Below, one piece after another: positions 22,634 through 34,500 of a stretch of DNA of 64,000 bases. How positions within the stretch are numbered: position 1 is the stretch's first letter; each line of letters begins with the position of its first letter. Source of the DNA: Protea cynaroides (lineage: Eukaryota; Streptophyta; Magnoliopsida; Proteales; Proteaceae); contig CM053267.1 in assembly GCA_028583415.1 (NCBI GenBank), positions 53,086,914-53,150,913 on the forward strand, read 5' to 3'. The position numbers were made by a program, and so were the translations under genes. The notes beneath the pieces are model-generated. The model saw nothing but the letters and a program-made list of their open reading frames with translations. It ran no database searches and was not told the origin of the DNA.

Positions 22634-25212
22634 GAGTCACCATCTTCTAGTTTTTCAGTCACATCCGTCTCTCTCAGTCACCTTACTCTTCTTATGTATC
22701 TCACTGTCAATTGATGAGTTTTGGGTCGATCCCATCCCTCATAACATGTATCTGTATCTCTCTCTTTCCTTTTTTTTCCCACACTCACCATCTTCTTTTG
22801 ATATAGAGGCCGAACAGCAGGGCATTTCACATCGCGCAAAGGAGACTGTTGTTCAGAGAGGTTTTCAGAGAAGATACTAGTACTACTATTTCCAATTAAC
22901 ACATACTTACGAACACTCATCTTCACGGAAAAATCCAGTTTTCCAGATATAAGCACCATCAGATCACTGGTTCCAGGTTCTCCAAATGCAATTGCCAGCT
23001 TCCACTGCAAATTTTGAACATTGTGATTCAGTGCTCTATCACTAAAATCAGCACTGCTCTATCACTAAAACCAGCACTATCAGAGATTGAATATCTTTGA
23101 TAATCAGAAACAAATCTCATTCTTAATCGGTTGGAAGCCAGGGAGGTTTGCTTCTTTTGAACAGGGGCTTTGGGCAGAAGAGGGGTGGATTTCATTTTTG
23201 TTAACATAATAAAATTGTAACCATACATTGCTTTGACTTACTCAAAGTAGTAAGTGCTAGTTTCTAGGACTTGGACTCCTATTAGTATATGGACTCCTAA
23301 TTAGTTTATTAATTTACTTTATTAGTATTCTTTACCAATTAGGCTTGTTAGTTTCCTTTCCTATTTTGAGTTTACTTTGTCTTTAGTTTGTGACTAGGAC
23401 TCTGACTTTGAGTCCTAGATCCTATCTAATAGTTGTTTTCTATTTTCTATAAATACAATCTACAAGGAGAGGAGTAGTACACATCGATTCTCTTTATCTT
23501 CTCTTATTTTTCTATTTTTTACAATTTTGATTGAGGATTTTGAGCATTGAAGGTCTTCTGAAACCCAACCGGAGATGGACATCACCAAAATCCTTCTGGT
23601 GTTACAAAAATAGGCATGCTTCTGATCCTAGTCCAACCCTGTTATACTCTTGTAACTCCAAAAGAGCCTGTACTTAGCAGAATTTGCAATGTAATTAATG
23701 GAAGTAATGTAAGAAACCATGGGTACCAAAGCTGAACTCCCTTTCTCTCACTATAGTTTAGTTGATCACGAAGAAAATGAGATTAACTTTGGAAATGATA
23801 CCATTTTGGTCTTCCGTTACTTGGTTCCCTTATAATTTTCCAAACATGTTAGTCAGGTCCCAAACAGATATCATTTTCGTCTATTTCTATTTATCCTTAC
23901 TAACTTGGTATCTGTTGGGGAAAAATATTACGCCCAATATAAGCATGACACCTGGAAAGTGGCAAAGACCGGTCAACCATGACACGTGGAAAGTGACTAA
24001 AGAATAGTCAAACCACACCCAAGCACCAGGGCAAGACAAACATTCCACACTAAGAGAGAAGACACACCCGCCATTATACAAAGCAATCAGAGGCAAAAAA
24101 GACATTGTGCGATGACAATGACATCAACAATAAGTGCACCTATAAATACTTCCAGCCAACAAGGTCAAATCAAGACAATATTTTAAGAGTATTGGCCCAC
24201 TAGCTCTGACACATGTCACTTCGGCCTTTACTTCCCATTAACTTCCTATCAGATCGGTATTTACTATAACCTTCCCATCCCGCTTTACTTAATGAAGGTC
24301 AGGCTTAAGCCTGATTATCTGTGGCCTAGTATCCTAACTTTAGCATCGGAGAGGTCATGGGACACACAAGCGCAACCCCACCTTTGCCCTGTTTTGTCGT
24401 CTACAAGTTGGACCCACAACGGAAGACCGAGGCACAGATTCTAGCAGCAACAGTATCCATTTTAGAGATTTCACCTTCAAGTGCGCGCTGGTGTGCCCCA
24501 GGGGGGATTTGACCTTATTTTATCTCTCCTCAAGTCTCCAAATTCCAAAACATGTCTACTCTCGTCGTGTGACAATGTAAGACACAAATGTTTTGTTTAA
24601 GGGATGGTACGGTAGTGGGTGAGGTTTAACATGCCATGTGTCTTTGTAAAGAAGTGTTTGTATGCTACCTTTGGTATGAGCAATTAATATATCATCGATA
24701 AAATGGAGCTTGTAGCCAAAAAGGCTTCAACCAACCAAGCAATAGACATGGGCGTTTATTTGCAAGACCCTCAAACTTAGCCCATAAAATCTCTTGTTAA
24801 CCGAAACTATATATAGGGATAGAGAGTGTATATTTAGGTTTTGTGTGCTTTGCGTCCTAAAATAAAAGCAAAGCATGAATGCATGACCCAGATAACAAGA
24901 AATTAAGAGCCCAGCACTTGTCTTTATTGTGTATTTATATACGTATCTTTCTTTGTCTACCATTGGCCTGTTGCCTATTGGTTTTCCTTGTCTAGATTAG
25001 TTGTCTTGGGCTGTTAACAGGGGTGTCGGGGTCTTTTTTTTTTTTAGGTCAGAACAGAAAGAGGGAGAAAGAGAGATAGAGAGGAGGAAGAAGGAGATAG
25101 ATAGACAAGGTACAAAGAATGTGAGTGAGAGCGTGATAGACGCAGGTGACCGAAGAAGAAGAATATGGTGACAGAGAGATATAAGTGAGAGAGATCGTAT
25201 GATGTAAAATCC

Positions 25213-25246
<34 letters not shown>

Positions 25247-25480
25247 ATTGATCAAAGAAGAAGAAGATGGTGACTGATCACTGATGAGTAGAAGGAACAA
25301 TTGATGTAAAACCCTAGAAAATTAATGTAAAATGTAACCGGTTACCTATTCAACTCATTGTTTATAATGGATATTTAATTTCTTTTAGTAACTTTTTAGT
25401 AACTTAATTAAAGTATAATTAATCCAAGGGTAGTTATATTATATACCAGACCCAAGGGCTGTAAATCGCCTGCGTGGTTA

Positions 25481-25565
<85 letters not shown>

Positions 25566-28500
25566 GCTGTCATATGGTGAAACCTGCTTCAGTTGGGATG
25601 GCTTCCAATTGTGCCTCAAATGGATTCCCACCCAAGGAGAAATTTAAAGCACAAGAGTACATGGGAAATCAGCAAGAAGTAGATGCAAAGATTTTTCTGA
25701 GCCGTGGGGGCTGGGGGAGGGATGGGGGGTGGGGGTGGGGGGTGGGAGGAACTAATCAAACAAATTCAAAATGAGATTGAATGTTGGTAAAATGTAGTGG
25801 TAATATAAGAGGGTGGCTGAATATACAAAGAAACAAAAAACTGAGAAAAGCAAGTAATAGAAACCTGCGTTCAAAACTTCAACGCATCCATTTACCATAT
25901 ATAGATGGAGAGGAACCTTATGAGATGGTCAGGAAGATCAAGAAATCTTCAGCAGATCTTGAACAGCATAACCTTTAAAATACATGCTAAACTCTCTCCC
26001 ATTGAGAGAACTTGTCCAAATTCCTATAGGAACAGGCACATTGTTAGAGCCTGGGATTTACGATGCGGGAACCAGGTTGGAAGACCCTGATTGCCTGCCA
26101 TGGGCCAACAAAATTAACAAAGAACTTTATTTAAAGTTGCAGTGGCAAAATTGCAAATATCTCAAGTGAATGTAAATCAGAACTGTTTAATCTCCCTTGA
26201 GTAAAGCAAACAAGCTCTTAGGACAATGGAAGAGGACTGATTGAGAATAATTTGGGCACAAGGGCTTACTTGTAAATTCAGAAACTAACCTACTTCTTCA
26301 ACCTTCACGACTGAAACAATTTCCAGCGAGAGTGGAGTTCGATTTAGGTGACGAAACACCTATCTTCTGGTCAATCAGTCTGAAATTCCAGGATGAAGGT
26401 CGCAACTCCCTCCTCTCTTGATTCAACAAATATCAGGTTAAACAATTGAATTACAAAAGAGAATAGAGTTTCTGACACAGATCTGGCGGTAGAACTCAAA
26501 GCCGGAAATGTTGCAGAACTCTCAGAGTAGCGTAAGCTTCCAGGTCTGATATTCTAGGTTTTCTCTCATCTTGGGTAAGGAATTAACAGCCCCAAGTTCG
26601 GGCCAAACAGATGGGAAGAGATGGAGATCAACCGAATCTTAGGTAGGCTGCAATTACTTCCAAAAACAGAGTACTGTGTGTATGGGGCTTAACGAACTAA
26701 ATGGAAGGGAGAGAATAGAAGGAAATTGATGGTCCGAATAGAATAGTGGTGAGATAAGAAAGAGAAAAGGAGAGGTACCTGGGAAGAGAACCAAATTAAA
26801 TGAAGGAGAGAGGAACCATTCGCTAAAGAGCGCACATGAACTACAACGATTCTTTCATTAATATCAATCTAATCTTTAATCAATGGGGTACAGCAAGTAT
26901 TTAAAGAAAACTGAAAATAAAGTCCTAATTGATCTCTAAAACAGAAGTTAAATCATATTTTAACTCTAAAACCAAGGTTACTCAAACTCTCCCTACGTTG
27001 GCTAACTACAAGAATAAAATAATAAACTAACTAAATTGAAACCAATTAAATAACCCAAATAATTAACTAAAAATCCTATCTTGTTCTATTGGACCCAAAC
27101 CCAGTTGGTTTGGTCCTGCTCCATCGTGACTTGGGTTTCCAAGTCAAGTCGAGTCGACCCAGTCCAACCATGCGATTGCTCCCGCATCACCTATCCAACA
27201 TGATGTGGATGGTATTCCCTCCTGAATTCTTTTGTTCTTTCCTTTTGTTTCATTGTAGTTCCTGGGCTTGTTCAATATATTTCTGATTCACGCAGAACAA
27301 AAAAAGGATACCATGACTTTGTAAAAGCATATGAGTTCACTGAATAACAGCAATAAAAATTGACTGCAGCCAGTGAGAGAGAGAGAGACTGCAGAAAGCC
27401 ACCAATTTATTCTATTCTCCATATTACAAGCAACTACACATCCCTTACTTGGGGCCTTTGCTTTCATCACATCCTATGTACTGTTGGATAACAATTTCAA
27501 AAACTCTATACTGAATTTGCAAATAAATTAAATAAACTCCTAAGATTCAATAATGCAATTTTCACAACTCTGTCCACGTTTGAAGCATTTTCAACATATA
27601 AAATAGCAACTTAAAAGTAGACTCTAACTAAACTTCTCGACAGCCTAAATACCGGATAAAGTCTGACACAAAGGCCACAATGCCAGAAATTAGCAACACA
27701 AGATATTACTTAGAATTTAAGGTGTTTACGGAATGAAGTGTAGAGAGGAAACTTCGTAAAGACCAAATTCAAGAATTCAAATTACGAAGTCTAAATGAAG
27801 TGGACCAGGAGTGTTAAGAAACAGTCAAGCACTTAATCCAGATATGGGAGCTTTGGGTGGAATAACTATAATCATGACATCATATCATGATTTCAAGCAA
27901 TGTCTTAAGAGGCTGACAGCTACTTCCATCCCATCATAGAGATTGAGAACCACTACTGTTATTTTTAGTGGGTCTTTGATATAACATATGGCATTAATAC
28001 TCCTGCCGAAAGACTTACATTTTGGGCTATGGAGGTTTTTTTTGTACAACAGTACACAGATATGACATTAGATTCTCTTTTAAACAAAGAGGTGGTAGCA
28101 GGATAATTTGAAGTATAAAGGAACCTGAAATTTTATCCAGCAAGCTGAACAGATGATTTTCCATTGGTGACATCAAACTATTGCAAGCTAGCCATGTTTC
28201 TCAAGATTGACAGATAAGTAATTTTGAGAGGAGGGGAGGAACACTTTGGCAATCTCATCCAGGTTACCTCCCTACGCGGTTGTACTTAACAAGAAAATAA
28301 TGGACCAAACTCTTCATGATTTGAAAATATGTGGAGGTCCCTGACGCTATCACGAGCTAGAAATGAAGATTCCTTTGTTGTAAGGAGAGTATGAACTTTT
28401 ATTATTGGCTGGGTCTGATTGTGATAAACTTCTTAACAAGGCTTAAATATTAAGTCTAGAGGGGAACATGAATTTATTCATACCTTCTTGAATGCTCCAC

Positions 28501-31500
28501 CCAACCACCCCCCACCCCAAAAAAAAAAAAAAAAAAAACAAAAAACAAAAAACAAAAAACGAGGTTATTAAGTAATAAGGGTAGTGTTGCAGTTCCGTTT
28601 TATTTACAGTCCAGTTTAAATTTTGGTCACAGTATCGATCTTTTTTTTAAGTAAGTCATCTAAAGAGTTATAATGTTAGGTCAATAAGCCTTTTAAGGAA
28701 TTCTGATTTAAGGTTCCAAATTCTTTCCTTTTTAAGAGTGTTATATAAAGTATGTAACCCCCTAAAGCTTTTGGTGGCTGAATGAAAATAAAATTTAGAG
28801 TGACTCTAGTGACATGTGCTCTCTCTCTCTTTCTCTCGTCTCCCCTAATTTCCTCTCCTCTCCTTTCTTCCTTACTAATAAACAGCTATTACTCTTCCAT
28901 GTCTAATCTTCTTCTGCACTCCTCTTCTATCATTTCTCCTCCATTGATTCTGGTTTCATTCTTTCTACACCATACTGCTTTCTGAAATTAAAATCAAATA
29001 ATGGATTATTTATAAAGAAATTGAGTAGGTGCGCTTTTAAATAAATAAATATATATATTCTGTCCTCAATTGCAAATAAATGAAATTCTGCTACCAAAAT
29101 AACCAGTCATATAATTTAATAAGCTTCCGATAATAGCTCCATTTGAAGGATGCACAACTACTCTTGACTGGAATATCTAGGCCTTCCTCTAGGTGAGGAT
29201 CAAAGGGGTTTGTCATCTCACCATCCACTGATTTGGAAATAGTGAAAAAAAAAATTGGCATCTAGGAACTAGGAAGGAAACCACAATCCCTTAGGTATAG
29301 AATAACACTTATCAAGTCAACATTTTTTGACTGCTGATCATGTTACCCCAAATTTAAGATTCTGAAGAAAGAGGTTAAACAGTTTAGCATATTGAGTGAA
29401 TCATTAGAAACTCCTAAAGACGGCCTAAATTAAATTAGTTAGTACAGGTTTTAATTTTCCTTTTAAGGAAGAACGTATAGGCATCATAAGACTACTAAGA
29501 CTATTAAAAAAATTTCTCCTCACTAAAAGGCGTTGGAGATTTCCATTGAAAAACAAAAACCAATGCATCATGAGGTGATTAAGTCAAATGATGGCCTTGA
29601 AACATTGGTGGGACAACTAGATCAAGGATTAAAGGATCAGCCAACTCCTAGCATAACTTGAACTTGCTAAATCATAATCCAAATCAAACCACTTCTTATT
29701 TAACACATTATAGACTGAAAAGAGCATAAAAGAACTCCTAATTCAACTAAGAAATTAAGACTCACTACAACTTCAGAAATCCAAATGAAACTAGGACCCG
29801 ATTAACCAATTTGACTTTGAACATCATGCTACAAGGAAAGGAATTAAATCTCATATTTTTATTGCCCCCCATTACAATGAAAACTCATTAGACCAATGCC
29901 CAATACATATATAAACCAATCCAGTAGCATATATATACCAATCCAGTACTTACTAGTTTGACTAAAATGACCCATTTACGTGCTTTTCCTCTATCATCTC
30001 ATGCAGAATTTACAGGCAACATGAAGACCAATTAAGGAACATCCAAAAATAGACATCTGTGAGGCAATGGTCGTAAAACACGATTGCTTCATTCTAGCTA
30101 CTTAGTATAGTATTTTAAGCAGACCTCAGCTGCATCATATCCAAATACTGTTAATCATAATGAATAGACACTATTAACCATAATGATAAACATTATTCTT
30201 GGGGCTGAACAAAAAATTAATATCATCAAACCATAAATATTGTCTGTAGACATAGTTTGTTTATAAACAAAGGCTCATCAAGGAGGTTTCAAATGAATTG
30301 ATAATTCAGATACAAGTTTGTAAGCATGCTCCAAATGCTATTGTTATGATGTAGCAGTTTGCATAAAAGAAAACTAAACTATAGACTTCGTACCTTACAC
30401 TGACTATGGACAGCATTGCATTTATCTGCTGCTAAGCCCCATCTCAGCAGAAAAGTTGCAGCATCATCATACCTGAATAAAATGCACCAGAAAGGTAAAC
30501 AATCTCATGAAATGATTTATGTAAAGCTTGCTTTGGTATATTTACAGGCTATATAAATAGAGAATTAATATCTCAGATTTCAAATAAACTTCTTTTTTAT
30601 GATGCTGGAGTGTGCACAAGTATCAGCATAATCATGAAGTCAGACAAGTGTGATCCTGTTTCCATTGCAAACCACCATCACCGCCACTACCCAACCACCA
30701 CCCCCAACGGCCACAAAAAAGAAAAGAATCATCAATGATTAAGCATAATCACGAAGTCAGATGAATGTAACTGATGCAGTATTGTTCAAATAGTCAATAC
30801 TGTTCACGTGGTAGTGTTCACGTGAACACTACCAACAGATTTCAAAGAGTTGTTTCCTTCTTTTTGTTATTGCTTTCCTAATAAAAAAATGACCATGTAA
30901 GCATGTCTCTAATACTAATAATTATATTTAGAGTCTTGCCTAAGTTAGAAGTTCTAATTTTTTTTTACTAAGTTAGGAGTTCAATTTTTTTTAGAAACTT
31001 TCCATTCTATGTTTAGGAAAGTTTCCTATTAGTTCGTTTCAGTTTTAGAAAGTTTATAGCAAGGAAAGATTGGACTTTCCTTCCATGTTTCTAGCCAATA
31101 ATGGAAGGTTTAGACAGATCTCCCTTCCATAATTATGTAAGCAATATTCTCTATATATATGAATGAATAAGAAGGAAGAAGGTAGACTTGAAAGTTCAGA
31201 AAAACTGCTGTTGCATTTTCTGGTTGAGTCTCCAGGTTGTGAGACTAAACCGACCCCTATATTCCCTTTATTCTCTTCTCTCAATTTCTTTTTATCTCTG
31301 CCCTATTATTCCATATTGTTTGTGAGACAAATACCCTCCAACTATCCCATCGGTTGCTGAATTGAAGAGCCACTGTTGCTGCTGTAAACCCAGACCCGTT
31401 TTCAGATGATAGAAATTTTTCGAAAATTCATAACTTCTTCATCCATGGTTGGATCATCCTCAAATTTGGATATGTTATCAAGCACATCCTAGAGCACTTC

Positions 31501-34500
31501 TCCTCCAAGTTTGAAGACCAACCAACGGTCGGATTTACAGATAAGTTGAATTTTCTACATTGTTACAATTCTGGTTTTACTGTTTACTTGAAATTTCGAT
31601 TGGGGCTGATTGTAAAAGATCCCTCTTTGCAAGGATTACGGTGAAATTGAATTGTAATCTTGACCTTGCCATCAGTAACTGAAGCAGACCAATCAAGATA
31701 GATCTGTAGATGAAGGGCCAAAATTCAAGATTCTGTTTCAAGGGCTGAAGTTTCCTATATCTGCCAATCAGATCTAATGGCTAAGAATGCTCATTTCTGA
31801 TCTCAAATCTAATGGGCAGAATTTAAGAAGATAATTTTCAGGATAAAATCACTTATTTATCAAATAAAAGAGGTGGATTGTGAGAGAGATATGGATGATA
31901 AATGGGTGGTGCAGAAAAGATAGAAAAAAGGAATCATCGGTAGTTATGGAGGAGATAAAATCGGGAAGCAACCTAGCAATCAATGGGAGTAAAAAAAGGA
32001 TGGAAGAAAAGAAATAAAAGAAAAATAAATTGTCGATGGAAGGAAGTAGTAATGTGAGAGAGGAACATGTTAGCCCTTAAAAGATGAATTTTGGCCTTTG
32101 ATCAAGAATCGAAGTGGATAGCAAAGAAATTCAAATCTCTTAGTGGCTCTTTAGTTAAGCTGGCTTTTTCTGCAACAGTGTACCACAAATGGTGTGAAAG
32201 AAATCTTAAAATGTGAGCGGCGAAGTCAAGATCTTTGAATCAGATTAGGCAGGTTATTGTTTTCGATGTGCATGGAGCTTCGTTGCCTTTCTCTAAGCAT
32301 TCTCCGGATATGGTTATAAACAGATTTATTCTATCATCCTGGGATCTTCCTACCATTTGAGGTGGTGATTTTTGTAATCCTTTTGTTTCTCTTTTGAGGG
32401 CTCTAGCCTTTTTGTAAGGAGCCTGGCTCTATCCTCTAGTATAGCCAAGTTTGTATTTCCTTTTTGGCGTGTTGTTAATACATTTATTCATCAAAGAAAA
32501 AAGAATGTGAGAGGAACAAAATAAAGTCTTTCCTAAAATATGGATATGAAATTAAAACAAAATGATAGAAGTCAGATAAGAAGAGAAAGGAGAAAATGTC
32601 CTACTGTGAGAATGACAAAGGAATATTGAGATGAATAAGAGTAATGAGAGGAGAGCTAAAAAAAGAGAACTAATGAGAGAGAAGAGAGAGATAATGATAA
32701 AAGAAACCTTTAACCGTGGAGAGAAAGATACACTCAAAGACCAACACTTAATGGATATATCTTATTCAACTATCAGAATATCTAAAAATAAAATAATAAT
32801 TTCCCTTCTACCTAACCCCCCCACTATTGGGCTCATAATTAGGCCCAATACAACAATGAAACCGGAAAACAAAAGCCCAACCCAAACCTATACTCTATAC
32901 TAAAAGCTGGCCCATATTTAATAACTGGGCCTGCATTAGTATCCTTGTTTCCAATTACTAAGATGAAATACCTTCTTTTCCATTTTAGTCATGATTTCTA
33001 GATGTTACTACGAGCAGCCTTGCTTTTAGGTATCTAGGTTCAATCATAAACAAAGAAGGTGATATAGATGATGATGTTTCACAGTGGATCAAAATAGGAT
33101 GGATGAAGTGGAGAAGTGCGTCTAAAATGTTGTGTGATCGACGTATTCCTTTAAAATTTGAAGAAAAATTCTATAGGACAGTCATTCGACCGGCTATAAT
33201 GTATGGTGCAGAATGTTGGCAGTTAAGAAGCAACATATAGATAAATTTAGTGTAGCTGAGATGAAGATATTAAGATAAATGTGTGGCAAAACTAGAAAGG
33301 ATAAGGTAAGGAATGATTGCATTAGAGCTGATTTGGGAGTAGCGCCAATACATGATAAACTACGAGAAATTCGTTTGAGATGGTATGATCATGTTCAACG
33401 GATGCCAGATGCCCCCGTATAGAGGAGTACTTTAATTCAGATTGAAGGATCTAAAAGAGCTAGGGACAGACCTAAGATGACTCTAGGGGAAGTAGTGAAG
33501 AAAGAGATGTATAGCTTAGGCCTTGCTTCAAATATGACATCGAACAGAGCTGATTAGTGGACAAGAATCCATGTAGCCGACCCCATTTAGTTGGGATAAG
33601 ACTTTGTTGTTGTTGTTGTTATTGTACTACGAGCAGCCTTGCTTTTGTTTCTTTAATTTGTCCTCATGTATCCTCATCCCATGAAATCTAAAACTTTCAC
33701 TTTCTCACTGGGCCTCCTAACCACAAATTTTCAACCAACTACTTAAAAGAAAATAGAACCATAATCCACGGTAGCATCTCATCCACCCATGAACGAGTTA
33801 CTTCTAAGAAGCTCTCTGCTCTCAAATTTTATTTATTTTTTTGTACATTGATTTTGTATATTGGTTCACCCAATATATCTTAATAAAATTGTATCCATGA
33901 AAATTAAAATTAAAAAAAAAAAAAGGAACAAAGAAGAAAAGAAATGTAGTAAATTTCCTTACGAATGATAAAGTTCATGAGAAAAAGAAAGAAAGCTAGG
34001 AAACAACAGGCTATGCCAAATACACAATCACAACAAAGTGAAAGGGCATACGAAATAAGAATGAAGGAAATTATTCATCAACAGAGAAAGTAAATAAAAA
34101 AATGTATTCATATACTGTTTGTCATTTGTATGCAAGCTAAATCATTTTGCTTTCTTACCTTTGAAGCTTAATATAGACACTTGTTGCTGCACGATAGTGG
34201 TCAAAGGCCATTTGCTCCTTGTCATCCTCTTCAAGAATCGAACAAGCATCGGTGTACATTTGAATAGCTTCTTCAGAAGCAGCATCTTCCAATAAACTAT
34301 TATAGAAGATGACATGATATTAGTTATCTAGTAGATTCAAATTTGGTAGGTAAGCTAGGTTGAATCCATATTGACATGGTCTAAGATACAGCAAGATATC
34401 TGGTAGCCGAAGGCTCAATTCTACAACTATAACCAGAGTTAGACTTAATCAACTCATTTCTGGCCCAAGAAGTGCCAAGGATAAAAGTATTCAAGTTTTA

